A DNA stretch of 64,000 nucleotides from Pedobacter sp. SL55 (GTDB lineage Bacteria; Bacteroidota; Bacteroidia; Sphingobacteriales; Sphingobacteriaceae): positions 2,666,001 through 2,730,000 of the forward strand of contig NZ_CP113059.1 in the NCBI RefSeq assembly GCF_026625705.1, written 5' to 3'. Below are positions 35,219-45,195 of the stretch, piece by piece (positions within the stretch are counted from its first letter, which is position 1; each line of letters begins with the position of its first letter). Below the pieces are notes generated by a model, which saw nothing but the letters and a program-made list of their open reading frames with translations, was not told the origin of the DNA and ran no database searches. Made by a program: the position numbers and the translations under genes.

Positions 35219-35721
35219 ACCAGATGAAGTTAAAAGTCTAAAGTTAAAAGTAAGAATAGCCTACCATTAACTTCAATTAAGCAACAGGTAAACTGCTATT
35301 TAGTTTGGTAAATATAGAGATTTAATGGTGGTTTGGTTTGTAGTTTGTTGGCTGTTTGGTTTTATTGCTAGAATGTGGAATTAGTTTGACAGAAGGTTTG
35401 ATTTGGAAAGCTTCAGTAGTGCTTATCGGTTACGATAGTCCTGCTTTTTGCTGCAATCTTTTTGTTTAAGATAGGGGTGCCCAACCTGGTAGGTTTCGAA
35501 AGCCTATCAGGTTTATTTATAGATAGTGCACCAAAAAGTATTTCCGCTGCTATCAGGTTTAGATAACTTACACCTGTGCACAACATTTGCATTTTAAACC
35601 CGATAGTAGCGAACACGTAGCGGCAAACCTGTGTGTTTGCCCGAAGTAAAGCGAATAGCGGGAGTGACATTGTTTATTGCAGTGATTTGCTTTTCTAATC
35701 ACTTTCTACATTATTTCTCTC
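35219..35721. other. Intergenic region with dispersed repeats
   Basis: No gene is supported. A minus-strand frame at 35413-35670 runs through repeat sequence and has no protein features. The region contains the second copy of the 37-bp dispersed repeat (35565-35601) and CCTGGTAGG/CCTATCAGG-like short repeats (35480-35560). Confidence 0.55.
35565..35601 (-). repeat. Dispersed repeat copy 2
   Basis: The reverse complement matches 1548-1584 at about 34 of 37 positions, sharing TTTAAAATGCAA and TTGTGCACAGGT. Confidence 0.75.
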
Positions 35722-35752
35722 AAAAAAAAAGTCCCGATTTGCATCGGGACTT
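35722..35752 (-). terminator. Rho-independent terminator of secDF
   Basis: Arms AAGTCCCGAT (35729-35738) and ATCGGGACTT (35743-35752) with a 4-nt loop. The plus-strand A-run 35722-35730 gives a T-run on the minus strand. 27 bp after the secDF stop. Confidence 0.85.
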
Positions 35753-35778
35753 AAGATTTATGATTTGGTTTTGAAAAT

Positions 35779-38744
35779 CTATTTTACTGCTTTTTCGTCT
35801 TTCGATAAATCGATTACGATTGGCGTAGAGATACATAATGATGAATAAGTACCGATGATACGACCAATTAATAGTGCAAAGATAAAACCACGGATGCTAT
35901 CGCCACCGAAAATGAAGATTACGATTAATACGAAGAATACCGATAATGAAGTTAAGATGGTACGACTTAATGTACTGTTTAACGCGAAGTTGATTAGCTT
36001 GTTACGCTCTTCGCCATACATATCGTCTTTACCAGCTTCTGCTAAACGCTCGCGGATACGGTCGAATACGATTACCGTTTCTGTCATGGTGTAACCCATT
36101 ACCGTTAAAATTGCTGCGATGAAATCTTGACCAATCTCTAGTGGGAAAGGCAACACGCCATCTAAAATAGTGTAGAATGAAATGCTAATAATACGTCATG
36201 GAACAACGCAATTACCGCACCTAAACCATATTGCCATTTTTTGAAACGTACCAAGATGTAGATAAACATCACTAAACAAGAGAACAACACTGCATAAACC
36301 GCACTAGTGATGATATCGCTAGCAATGGTTGGCGTTACTTTTTGTGAACTCTCGATGGTGTATTTAGCACCTAAACCATCTAAACCTTTACGCAAAGCTG
36401 TCTCCACAACTTTATCTGCATCTGGCGCTTGGTCTGTAATGTGGTAAGGTGTAGTAATTTTTAACGAATTATCAGTTCCGATAGTTTTAACTAAAGCTTC
36501 TTCGCCTTCGAAATTTTCAGATAAAGTTTTAGCAACTTCTTCGGTGTTCAATTGCTTGTCGAACTTTACCATGTAAGTTCTACCACCTTTAAAATCAACA
36601 CCTAAGTGTAAGCCATCGTTTTTGAAGTACATGGCAGTACCCGCTACAATGATTACTGCAGAGATGATATAGTAAAGTTTTCTACGTCCAACGAAGTTGA
36701 ATGCTAAGTTTTTGAATGCTCCTCTGGTTATGTTGTTATCGAAAGTGATGTTAGCTTTTTTGTCCATCATTGATTCGAAAATCAAACGAGAAATCAATAC
36801 TGCTGCGAATAATGAAGTAACGATACCCACACATAAAGTGGTTGCAAAACCTTGTACTGGACCAGAACCGAAAACAAATAAGATTACACCTAAAATGAAT
36901 ACAGTAATGTTAGAGTCTAAGATTGACGACATGGCGTGTTTAAAACCTTCTCTAATAGCTAAATTGGTAGATTTACCTAAGGCCAATTCTTCACGAACAC
37001 GTTCGAAAATAAGGATGTTAGCATCTACCGATAAACCAATGGTTAACACAATACCTGCGATACCAGGCAGCGTTAATACTGCACCAAATGCAGCTAAAAC
37101 GCCCATAATAAAGAATACGTTGATTAACAATGCAATGTTGGCTACCCAACCTGCTTTGTTGTAGTAAAATGCCATGAAAGCAAGAATTACTACGAAAGCC
37201 AATACGAAAGATAATAAACCGCTATCGATAGCTTGTTGACCCAATGACGGACCAACAACGAAATCTGAAACGATTTTAGCAGGAGCAGGTAACTTACCAG
37301 CTTTTAATACGTTAGCTAAATCTTTAGTATCTTCTTTAGTGAAACTTCCAGTGATAGAAGAAACACCGTTAGGAATTTCGTTTTGTACTGTAGGAGCAGA
37401 GTAAACTGTGTTGTCTAATACAATAGCAATTGCTTTTTTGTTGTTAGGATCAGCAGCAGCTTCTGCAGTCATTTTTTTCCACTTAGATGCACCTTCGCTG
37501 GTCATGAACATGGTTACATCAGGGTTGTTGTTCTGGTCGTAACCATCGCGGGCGTTAGCAACCGCATCGCCACTTAAATCAGGGCGGCCATCTAACGAAG
37601 TTGATTTAATTGCATAAAGCTCAAATGCTTTTGTGCCAGTTCTTGGTTTTAGTCCCCACATGAATTTCATGGTAGTTGGAACTAAAGACTTAATTTCTGG
37701 ACGAGCTAACATGGCGTTAACTTTTGCTGTATCTTTTTGCAAAGCCGAACCCACTACTGCACCAGGCATTAATTGAGGTTGGCCGTTTTCGCCTTGATAA
37801 ACTGGAGGTACTAAAACTGCAAATAAAGGGTTTGTTTTTTGAGCTTCGGCAGCTAGGGCAGTTGCGCTAGTATCTTTAGTTGCAGCTGTTGAGCTTGCGC
37901 CTTTAGTTAAACCAGCTAACTTACCACCTTTGGCAGCAGTAGTGTCTGCTGTTGCTTTTGTGGCTACTGTATCTTTTACTGTTAGTGCTAAGGTTTTGTT
38001 GATGTTTTCTAAAACTGGATAAACCTCTTGAGATTGATATACTTGCCAGAATTGTAACTCGGCAGAACCTTGCAATAATTTACGAACACGTTCTTTGTCT
38101 TGGATACCTGGCATTTCAATAAAGATTCTGTTAGAACCTTCTTGTTTCTGCATGTTAGGACTAACTACACCAAAACCATCAATACGGCTACGTAAGATGA
38201 TGAATGAACGATCGATAGCGCTGTTAGCTTCTTTGCTTAAGTAAGATTTAACTTCAGAATTGCTCGCCGTAGCTTTTAATTGTTGTACGTTATCTTGGTT
38301 AGCAAAGAAATCGGCTAACTTCCCGTTAGGAACCAGTTTCTCGTATTCGCTTACAAACAAAGCAATGAAATCTTTTCCACCAGCGTTCATTTGGGTTTGC
38401 GCATTGCTCAACGCTTTGTTGAAGTTCTCATCAGAAGTGTTGCCAGCTAATGATTTGGTCAACTCTGCCAAAGAAATTTCCATGGTAACGTTCATACCAC
38501 CTTTAAGGTCAAGACCTAAGTTAATTTCTTTGCTTTTTACTTGCTGATAGGTAAGGCCCAATAATGGATATACCTTTTCGGTAGCCATTGAGTCTAAATA
38601 TGCTTTCTCTTTTGCTTCATCGCCTTTTGCAAATTCCTTAGCCTTTTTCTCTACGTTGTAAGTAATGATGTTGAAAGAAAGTGAATACAGACAGACGATA
38701 CCCAAAAGGATCGCCATAAATTTTATAAAACCTTTACCTTGCAT
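35779..38744 (-). CDS. secDF: SecDF protein translocase fusion, frameshifted in this sequence
   Basis: Two frames (36162-38744, 860 aa; 35779-36156, 125 aa) form one ~988-residue SecD-SecF fusion, typical of Bacteroidota, that uses the proton gradient to drive late steps of export. SecD part: LGLDLKGGMNVTMEI, P1 periplasmic region with a low-complexity Ala/Thr/Lys stretch, and GLSVDANILIFERVREE. SecF part: HLGVDFKGGRTYMVKF and TETVIVFDRIRE. The break is at about 36197-36199: TTT where TTTT would give VLLAFSFYTILDG. Loss of a gene this important is unlikely, so a one-base sequencing error is the better reading. Confidence 0.92.
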
Positions 38745-38900
38745 TGTTTGTTTAAATCTATTATTATAATAAGCTGTTTTTTAACAAGTCGGCAAATCTA
38801 ATTATTTTTTTATATAATAGAACTGCTAAATGTAATTTTATTGGGATAAGAAATATATTAAGCCACAGATGCACAAATGATTTTAATAAATTTTGAAATA

Positions 38901-39368
38901 TTAACCTGTACTAAGTTCTGTTAGCTTTATTTTTAAAAGAGAAATAAACTCTTTATTGTCTTTTTCTGAGATGTTATATTTAATGTTTAATAACTTTCCA
39001 TTTGCGTCTGTTAAATACAATCTATAAAAGCCTCTATTTAAATTAAGCTCTATGTCAAGCATCGCTTCTGCCGAACTGTTGTCACCCCGAGCATCAATTT
39101 CTGAGATACCGTTAAACTCGTATTCTTTTTTTATTCTGAAAGGATAAATGAATTCGACAGTTATTTTGTTATCGAAAAGACTTAAAACACACAAATATCG
39201 TCCAATGAGATAAAAGGCTAATAGGTTTATACCAATAATACAGATGAATGAGCTTAAAATATCCAATCTTTTGATAATTGCGAAGACTGAAAATAAAATT
39301 ATGGTTACTATTAAGAGGCTTAGTAGAAAAAAGTAAGAAAAAGGTTTTTTAGATTGAAAACGGAGCAT
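38901..39368 (-). CDS. Hypothetical membrane protein
   Basis: 155 residues: two transmembrane helices (about 11-32 and 38-60), then a cytoplasmic beta-rich domain with ITVEFIYPFRIKKEYEF and FYRLYLTDANG. The pattern resembles small PH-like membrane-anchored proteins; no name can be given. 17 bp downstream of folA on the same strand, so it may be co-transcribed. Confidence 0.6.
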   Translation of the reverse strand: MLRFQSKKPFSYFFLLSLLIVTIILFSVFAIIKRLDILSSFICIIGINLLAFYLIGRYLCVLSLFDNKITVEFIYPFRIKKEYEFNGISEIDARGDNSSAEAMLDIELNLNRGFYRLYLTDANGKLLNIKYNISEKDNKEFISLLKIKLTELSTG

Positions 39369-39385
39369 TATTAAGAATTTAGTAG

Positions 39386-39874
39386 TTAACGGCGCTCTAA
39401 AGTTGAAAAAGTATAAGCGAATTTGTTCTTCTCATCGGGCAAATGATCTTCTTTCCAAACTTCTTTCCAAGTTTTGTTATCCAATTCTGGGAAAAAAGCA
39501 TCGGCATCAAATTCCTGATGAACTCGGGTCAATTCAATTTTATGTGCTAAAGGAAGTGCTTGCCGGTAAATTTCGGCCCCGCCAATTACAAAAACCTGTG
39601 TTTCTTCTTTACAAAATGCTAATGCTTCATCTAATGAATTTACCACTTCTATTCCTGCTAACTGCAAGCCTGTTTGGCGAGTAATTACAATATTTCTTCT
39701 ATTTGGCAAAGGCTTTCCAATAGAATCGTAAGTTTTACGTCCCATGATAATGGTATGGCCAGAAGTGATGTTCTTAAAATGTTTTAAGTCGGCAGGTAAG
39801 TGCCAAAGTAATTGGTTGTCTTTGCCAATGGCATTGTTTGATGATATGGCTACTACTATGGTGGTTTGGTTCAT
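39386..39874 (-). CDS. folA: Dihydrofolate reductase
   Basis: 162 residues. The DHFR signature AIGKDNQLLWHLPADLKHFK holds the substrate-binding Trp and Asp/Pro region, followed by IIMGRKTYDSIG, LPNRRNIVITR and the NADPH loop VFVIGGAEIYRQAL. It regenerates tetrahydrofolate after thymidylate synthesis, and thyA is ~0.5 kb upstream on the same strand. Confidence 0.96.
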   Translation of the reverse strand: MNQTTIVVAISSNNAIGKDNQLLWHLPADLKHFKNITSGHTIIMGRKTYDSIGKPLPNRRNIVITRQTGLQLAGIEVVNSLDEALAFCKEETQVFVIGGAEIYRQALPLAHKIELTRVHQEFDADAFFPELDNKTWKEVWKEDHLPDEKNKFAYTFSTLERR

Positions 39875-39902
39875 TAGTTCATTGGTTCATTAGTTCATTG
39901 GC

Positions 39903-40290
39903 TCATTTGGACTGCATAGCGCTTACTTCCTGTTTTCCAATGAATTTGATATAACTATTTAATTTGATATGTACTATTTCTAACTTTTTAAGTAAGGTGC
40001 TGTGTTGGTTCTCTGTGATTAAATTTCTATGTTTTTGATTTTCTCAAAAAAGATTTTACTTCTAAGATAGAACCTCTACTGTAGTAACAAGAATTCTTAT
40101 TTTCTTTAAAGTGAAATCTTCCATATCCTTCTGCAATATTTGCACTAATGGAATCGGCAGCTCTGCAAATTTGTTTGCCAACGGTATCTTTAGCAAAGAA
40201 ATCCCAAGTTAAAACAATGTTCCATATTTCATCCGATATTTCTTCAGCGAGATTGTAAACATCTAGTTCTTCAATCTTATTGTAGCTCAT
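39903..40290 (-). CDS. Four-helix bundle protein (23S rRNA intervening-sequence protein family), frameshifted
   Basis: The frame as read stops at 40027 after 87 residues. The next phase continues ...HRNLITENQHSTLLKKL to a stop at 39903, giving ~128 residues, the usual length of S23/IVP four-helix proteins. Recognisable parts are LDVYNLAEEISDEIW, RAADSISANIAEGYGR and SRGSILEVKSFL. The shift is in the T-run at 40032-40036 (one base too many). Function is uncertain; the family is named for ORFs inside 23S rRNA insertions but is mostly found elsewhere. Confidence 0.75.
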
Positions 40291-40356
40291 AGTTTAGGTA
40301 GTTGATTCTACTAAGCTATATAAAATCAACAAATGAACCAATGAGCAAATGAACCA

Positions 40357-41151
40357 TTAAACCGCCACTATCCCTTTAATATGCGGATGTGCTTCGTAGT
40401 TTACCAATTCAAAATCTTCAAATTTAAAATCGAAAATATCTTTAACCTCAGGGTTGATTTTCATGGTTGGCAAAGGCTTTGGATCTCTGCTCAACTGTAA
40501 TTTCACTTGCTCTAAATGGTTATTGTAAATGTGGGCATCGCCAAAAGTATGGATAAAATCTCCAGCCTCTAAACCACAAACTTGTGCCACCATCATGGTT
40601 AACAAAGCGTAAGAAGCAATGTTAAATGGTACGCCTAAGAAAATATCCGCACTGCGTTGGTACAACTGACAGCTTAACTTTCCATCGGCTACGTAAAACT
40701 GGAAAAAAGCATGGCAAGGAGGCAAAGCCATGTTTTCAATTTCGGCCACATTCCAAGCAGAAACAATGATACGTCTACTGTCGGGATTGTTCTTAATGGT
40801 GTTGATGATTTGCGTAATCTGGTCAATTTGGCCACCATTTGGTGTGGGCCAACTGCGCCATTGCGAACCATAAACCGGCCCTAAATTTCCATCTTCGTCT
40901 GCCCATTCGTCCCAAATGCGTACGCCGTTATCTTTAAGGTATTTAATGTTGGTATCGCCCTGCAAAAACCAAATCAACTCGTGTATGATAGATTTTAAAT
41001 GCAGTTTTTTAGTGGTAACCATCGGGAAGCCTTCTTGCAAATTGAAACGCATTTGGTAGCCAAATACGCTGATGGTACCCGTTCCCGTTCTATCGTGTTT
41101 TTGTGTGCCATTATCAAGCACATGCTGCATTAAATCTAAATATTGTTTCAT
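40357..41151 (-). CDS. thyA: Thymidylate synthase
   Basis: 264 residues, the same length as E. coli ThyA, with the catalytic Cys146 in [13 protein letters not shown]. Other motifs: [27 protein letters not shown], [17 protein letters not shown], and [10 protein letters not shown] near the dUMP site. It methylates dUMP to dTMP using methylene-tetrahydrofolate. The start ATG at 41151 is well matched to the family. Confidence 0.98.
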   Translation of the reverse strand: MKQYLDLMQHVLDNGTQKHDRTGTGTISVFGYQMRFNLQEGFPMVTTKKLHLKSIIHELIWFLQGDTNIKYLKDNGVRIWDEWADEDGNLGPVYGSQWRSWPTPNGGQIDQITQIINTIKNNPDSRRIIVSAWNVAEIENMALPPCHAFFQFYVADGKLSCQLYQRSADIFLGVPFNIASYALLTMMVAQVCGLEAGDFIHTFGDAHIYNNHLEQVKLQLSRDPKPLPTMKINPEVKDIFDFKFEDFELVNYEAHPHIKGIVAV

Positions 41152-41309
41152 AACCCCAAACCCCTAAAGGGGCTTTTAAAAAGTGAAATACAAAGCTAAC
41201 CATTAAAAGCCAAGGCTGTATTTCTGTTTTTCAACAGTGTTGATGATTGTTAGATTTCTATGCTATAAAACGATATTTTATATATTAAATACATTAGTTT
41301 TGCTAAACG

Positions 41310-41900
41310 ATGATGTTTAGAAAAATAATCTTTTCGATTTTTATAAGCGGATGTTTTGCTGTTACAAGCTTTGCACAAGCTATAACTGCTCAAAAACTTT
41401 CTGGTGCTGGGCTGTCTATCGTAAATCCAACTATCGTTTACGATCCTGCTTATGTGAAGTTGAAATATCCAGGTGGAGATGTGCCTGCAAATACTGGCGT
41501 TTGTACAGATGTAGTGATACGTGCTTACCGTAAATTAGGTATCGATTTACAGAAAGAAGTGCACGAAGACATGAAAGCTAATTTTGGCCTTTATCCTAAA
41601 AACTGGGGCCGTAAAACTCCAGATAAAAATATTGACCACAGGCGTGTGCCTAACTTAATGGTGTTTTTTAAGCGCAAAGGCAAGGTAAAACCGATGACAA
41701 AAAACGCAGCAGATTATCATCCTGGAGATATTGTATGTTGGGATTTAAACGGCAGACAATTGCACATTGGTTTGGTAGTCAACAAAAAATCTAGTGATGG
41801 CAAGCGTTATCTTCTTGTGCATAATATTGGCGGAGGACAGGTTGCTGAGGATGTTTTGTTCGCTTGGAAAATTATCGGGCATTATACTTATAAAATCTAG
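41310..41900 (+). CDS. DUF1287 domain protein, secreted
   Basis: 196 residues with a signal peptide ending near residue 22 (VTSFAQA). The DUF1287 domain is seen in VCTDVVIRAYRKLGIDLQ, HEDMKANFGLYPKNWG, NIDHRRVPNL, HPGDIVCWDL and HIGLVVN. The Cys-Asp and His-based pattern resembles NlpC/P60-like cysteine peptidases, so a cell-wall role is plausible but unproven. Two adjacent ATGs are available; the first is used. Confidence 0.85.
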   Translation: MMFRKIIFSIFISGCFAVTSFAQAITAQKLSGAGLSIVNPTIVYDPAYVKLKYPGGDVPANTGVCTDVVIRAYRKLGIDLQKEVHEDMKANFGLYPKNWGRKTPDKNIDHRRVPNLMVFFKRKGKVKPMTKNAADYHPGDIVCWDLNGRQLHIGLVVNKKSSDGKRYLLVHNIGGGQVAEDVLFAWKIIGHYTYKI

Positions 41901-41925
41901 ATAAGAGAATTTAGTATATTTGTTT

Positions 41926-42231
41926 ATGACTAATTTAGAAGCACTCCAAACAGAAGAAATAAAAGAGCTTTGTAAAAAGAATAAGGTAAAGTCTTTATTT
42001 GCTTTTGGTTCTATTACGAGAGCAGATTTTAATGAAAAATCTGACGTAGATTTATTAGTGGATTTTTATGAGAATGATCCCTTTAGTTATGCTGATCTTT
42101 ATTTTAATTTAAAAACTAAATTAGAAAATCTGTTAAAGCGGCAAGTAGATTTGTTGGAAGAGAGAGCAATAAAAAATACCCTTTTCAAAAAACAGTTGGA
42201 TATAACCAAAGTTAAAATCTATGGAGCTTAA
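41926..42231 (+). CDS. Nucleotidyltransferase antitoxin, MntA-like
   Basis: 101 residues from the ATG at 41926, preferred over the TTG at 41920. The minimal nucleotidyltransferase motif FGSITRADFNEKSDVDLLVD gives the GS and DxD residues. MntA antitoxins AMPylate and silence the adjacent HepT RNase. It overlaps the next gene by 11 bp, the classic arrangement. Confidence 0.88.
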   Translation: MTNLEALQTEEIKELCKKNKVKSLFAFGSITRADFNEKSDVDLLVDFYENDPFSYADLYFNLKTKLENLLKRQVDLLEERAIKNTLFKKQLDITKVKIYGA

Positions 42232-42559
42232 AGTCCAAACATATTTGCTAGATATTCTGCAATGTATAGATGAAATTTTTCTGTTTATTGGCGATAATCA
42301 TAACTTTTTAAACTATAAGGAAGACCTTAAAACCAAAAAAGCAGTAGAGCGTAATTTAGAAATAATAGGAGAGGCTATCAATAGAATATTAAAAGAAAAG
42401 CCTCAATTTCAAATTGAAAATGCAAGAAATATCATAGGAACAAGAAATCGTATTATTCATAGCTATGATAATATTTCTGATGAAATTATTTGGACAATTG
42501 TGGTTAGGGAACTTCCTAAATTGAAAATTGAGGTTGAAAAATATTTGCTAGATAGTTAA
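42221..42559 (+). CDS. HEPN toxin, HepT-like (DUF86)
   Basis: 112 residues, all-helical, with the HEPN RNase motif RNRIIHSYD (R-x4-6-H) at about residues 82-90 and the upstream ERNLEIIGEAINRI helix. With the overlapping MntA-type gene it forms a toxin-antitoxin pair. The active-site Arg and His and the Tyr modified by the antitoxin are all present, so it looks functional. Confidence 0.88.
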   Translation: MELKVQTYLLDILQCIDEIFLFIGDNHNFLNYKEDLKTKKAVERNLEIIGEAINRILKEKPQFQIENARNIIGTRNRIIHSYDNISDEIIWTIVVRELPKLKIEVEKYLLDS

Positions 42560-42661
42560 GTTTTGCGTTTTAAGTAATACGTTAAGTCTTTGCTCTTTTA
42601 TCTTTGTTCATTTCTCCTTTCTCAATCTAAAATCGTACTTCGTAAATCGTAAATTAAAAAG

Positions 42662-43465
42662 ATGTTAACATTTGCCAACGCAAAAATAAATTTAGGCTTA
42701 TTTCTTACCGACAAACGTACAGATGGTTACCATAACCTACAGACTGTTTTTTATCCAATCAAAATAAATGATGTAGTAGAATTGGTAGATGCCGAAGAAA
42801 CCTCGATGCTAATTAAAGGAATTGATATTCCCGGCGATGCTACTGATAATATTTGCATGAAAGCATTTAAAACACTACAAAAAGATTTTAATTTGTCGCA
42901 TCAAAAGATAGTGTTGTTAAAAAATATACCAGTAGGGGCTGGTTTAGGTGGCGGAAGTTCTGATGCTGCTTTTTTAGTGAAATTAGTCAATCAGAAATTC
43001 AACTTAGGTTTAGCCGACGGCCAAATGGAAGATTACGTTAGGCCACTTGGTGCCGATTGCGCCTTCTTTATCAAGAACAAACCTACCTACGCTTTTGCCA
43101 AAGGCGATGAATTTGAGGAAGTAGAAATAGATTTATCGGCGTATTACTTGGTGTTAGTTAAACCGTCGGTACATGTTTCAACCGCACAAGCTTACAGTAA
43201 TGTAAAAGTAAAACAGCCTTCCAGTTCTTTAAAAGATTTGATACATTTGCCGTTACAAGATTGGCAAGCTCATGTTTTCAATGATTTTGAGCCTTCTGTT
43301 TTTGCAAAATATCCTCAAATTGACGAAATTAAAACAGCACTCTACCAAGCGGGAGCTACATTTGCGCTAATGAGTGGCAGTGGTTCTTCGGTATTTGCGG
43401 TATTCGAAAAAGAAGTACAATTGCCAGGATTGGAAAAAGATAATTTAGTTTTTTACGATATATAA
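42662..43465 (+). CDS. ispE: 4-diphosphocytidyl-2-C-methyl-D-erythritol kinase
   Basis: 267 residues of the GHMP kinase family. N-terminal AKINLGLFLTDKRTDGYHNL and ATP-binding PVGAGLGGGSSDAAF are diagnostic, and ALMSGSGSSVFAVF is the C-terminal GHMP loop. It phosphorylates CDP-methylerythritol in the MEP pathway to isoprenoids. Confidence 0.96.
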   Translation: MLTFANAKINLGLFLTDKRTDGYHNLQTVFYPIKINDVVELVDAEETSMLIKGIDIPGDATDNICMKAFKTLQKDFNLSHQKIVLLKNIPVGAGLGGGSSDAAFLVKLVNQKFNLGLADGQMEDYVRPLGADCAFFIKNKPTYAFAKGDEFEEVEIDLSAYYLVLVKPSVHVSTAQAYSNVKVKQPSSSLKDLIHLPLQDWQAHVFNDFEPSVFAKYPQIDEIKTALYQAGATFALMSGSGSSVFAVFEKEVQLPGLEKDNLVFYDI

Positions 43466-43500
43466 AGGTATCGGGTATAAGCTTGAAGGCGTAAGGTCTC

Positions 43501-43528
43501 AAATCTCAATACTCAAATCTCAATACTA
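43501..43528. repeat. Tandem AATCTCAATACT repeat before osmC
   Basis: Two copies of AAATCTCAATACT directly upstream of the OsmC start. A nearly identical pair is at 43998-44023 before the next gene. Confidence 0.6.
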
Positions 43529-43530
43529 AT

Positions 43531-43950
43531 ATGGAAATCAACCTTATCCGCAAAAGCGGAAAATTTAATTTTGAAGCGCAAAATGAAAGCGGTTTTACCG
43601 TAGAGTTAGATGCAAAACCATCCATAGGAGGAGAAGGCAAAGGTTTTAGGCCTATGGAGATGTTATTGATTGGTTTGGGCGGCTGCAGTGGCATTGATAT
43701 GGTAAATATCTTGACCAAACAAAAAGAAGAATTAACGGATATCAAAATCAATATCAAGGCAACTAGAAAAGAAGAGGAAACGCCTGCAATTTTTGATGTA
43801 ATTGATATTCAATTTAACTTGTTCGGCGAATTGAGCATTCAAAAAGTGGAACGTGCCCTACAAATGACTTTTGATAAATATTGCTCTGTTTCCAACATTT
43901 TGGGCAGATCGGCAACTATAAATTTTACATATACTATTAATAAGGGATGA
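43531..43950 (+). CDS. OsmC family protein
   Basis: 139 residues. Redox-active OsmC/Ohr fold with GGEGKGFRPMEMLLIGLGGCSGID (broken here as the Gly-rich turn and helix with one Cys) and a second Cys in FDKYCSVSNIL. These two cysteines would form the peroxidase pair. Closer to the YhfA-like OsmC branch than to Ohr. Likely reduces organic hydroperoxides; it sits between ispE and metZ in the same direction. Confidence 0.87.
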   Translation: MEINLIRKSGKFNFEAQNESGFTVELDAKPSIGGEGKGFRPMEMLLIGLGGCSGIDMVNILTKQKEELTDIKINIKATRKEEETPAIFDVIDIQFNLFGELSIQKVERALQMTFDKYCSVSNILGRSATINFTYTINKG

Positions 43951-43997
43951 GGTTAAAGGTTTAGGGTGTAAGGCTAATGGTCTTGCAGCTTATCTCA

Positions 43998-44023
43998 TAT
44001 CTCAATACTCATATCTCAATACT
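43998..44023. repeat. Tandem ATATCTCAATACT repeat before metZ
   Basis: Two ATATCTCAATACT units just upstream of the metZ ATG. It has the same core as the repeat in front of the OsmC gene. Confidence 0.6.
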
Positions 44024-44028
44024 AAAAA

Positions 44029-45195
44029 ATGTCTAATAATTTCGAAACCATCGCTATACGCACTCAAACTGAAAGAAGTTTGCACAAAGAACATTCTGCA
44101 CCTATTTACTTAACATCGAGCTATAAGTTTGACGATGCCGAAGAAATGCGTGCTTTGTTTGCTAACGAAAAGGAGGGGAATGTTTATAGTCGTTATTCAA
44201 ATCCTAACACTTCTGAGTTTATTGAGAAAATGTGTTTGTTAGAAGGAGCCGAAGACGGATTTGCTACGGCAACGGGTATGGCATCTATTTTTACTACTTT
44301 TGGTGCCTTTTTAAAAAATGGCGATCATATTGTTTCTAGTCGCTCGGTATTTGGTTCTACACACCAATTGTTAACCAATGTGTTTTCTAAGTGGGGCGTA
44401 ACTTTCGATTATGCTGATTTAGATAAGCCGCAAGATTGGGAAGCTTTAATTAAGCCAAATACAAAAATTATTTTCGTAGAAACGCCTTCTAATCCCGGTA
44501 TCGATATTATTGATTTAGAGTTTCTAGCTGGTTTAGCCAAAAAACACAATACTTTATTAGTGGTTGATAATTGTTTTGCCACACCGTATTTGCAACAGCC
44601 TATTAAGTTAGGTGCGCATATTTCTATCCACTCGGCAACTAAATATATTGATGGGCAAGGCCGAGTTTTGGGTGGTGTGATTTTGGGTAGCAAAGCCTTA
44701 ATTACGGAGGTCATGAATTTTGCCCGTCACAGTGGTCCATCTTTATCTCCGTTTAACGCATGGGTTTTGTCTAAGAGTTTAGAAACTTTGGCAGTTCGTA
44801 TGGATCGCCATTGCGAAAACGCTTTGAAAGTGGCCGAATATTTGGAAAAACATCCAAAAATCAAATCAGTTAAATACCCATTTTTAGCTTCCCACCCTCA
44901 GCATGAAATTGCTAAAAAACAGATGAAACAGGGCGGCGGTATTGTTACCATTGTGGTTGATGGTGGTGTAGAAGGTGCTCGCAAATTTATGGATGGTTTA
45001 AAGATGTTCTCGATCTCCGCAAATTTAGCAGATACGCGTTCTATTGCTACGCATCCAGCTACGAGTACCCACAGCAAATTAACAGAAGAAGAACGAAATA
45101 TTGTGGGTATTGAGCAAGGTTCTATCCGTTTATCTATCGGTTTAGAGCATATAGATGATATTTTGAAAGATATTGAGCAGGCGCTGGGCGGTTAG
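44029..45195 (+). CDS. metZ: O-succinylhomoserine sulfhydrylase (trans-sulfuration PLP enzyme)
   Basis: 388 residues of the Cys/Met metabolism PLP family. Features are APIYLTSSYKFDDAEEM, YSRYSNPN, the PLP stacking region ATATGMASI, VVDNCFATPYLQQP and the PLP lysine in HSATKYIDGQGR. The GQGR after the lysine motif favours O-succinylhomoserine sulfhydrylase (MetZ) over cystathionine enzymes. It makes homocysteine from O-acylhomoserine and sulfide. Exact substrate is inferred from motif only. Confidence 0.88.
   Translation: MSNNFETIAIRTQTERSLHKEHSAPIYLTSSYKFDDAEEMRALFANEKEGNVYSRYSNPNTSEFIEKMCLLEGAEDGFATATGMASIFTTFGAFLKNGDHIVSSRSVFGSTHQLLTNVFSKWGVTFDYADLDKPQDWEALIKPNTKIIFVETPSNPGIDIIDLEFLAGLAKKHNTLLVVDNCFATPYLQQPIKLGAHISIHSATKYIDGQGRVLGGVILGSKALITEVMNFARHSGPSLSPFNAWVLSKSLETLAVRMDRHCENALKVAEYLEKHPKIKSVKYPFLASHPQHEIAKKQMKQGGGIVTIVVDGGVEGARKFMDGLKMFSISANLADTRSIATHPATSTHSKLTEEERNIVGIEQGSIRLSIGLEHIDDILKDIEQALGG

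Noticed and set aside
35413..35670. 85-aa minus-strand ORF between ndh and secDF
   Set aside because: It overlaps dispersed repeat sequence, has no recognisable domain, and its reading follows repeats rather than codon-like structure.
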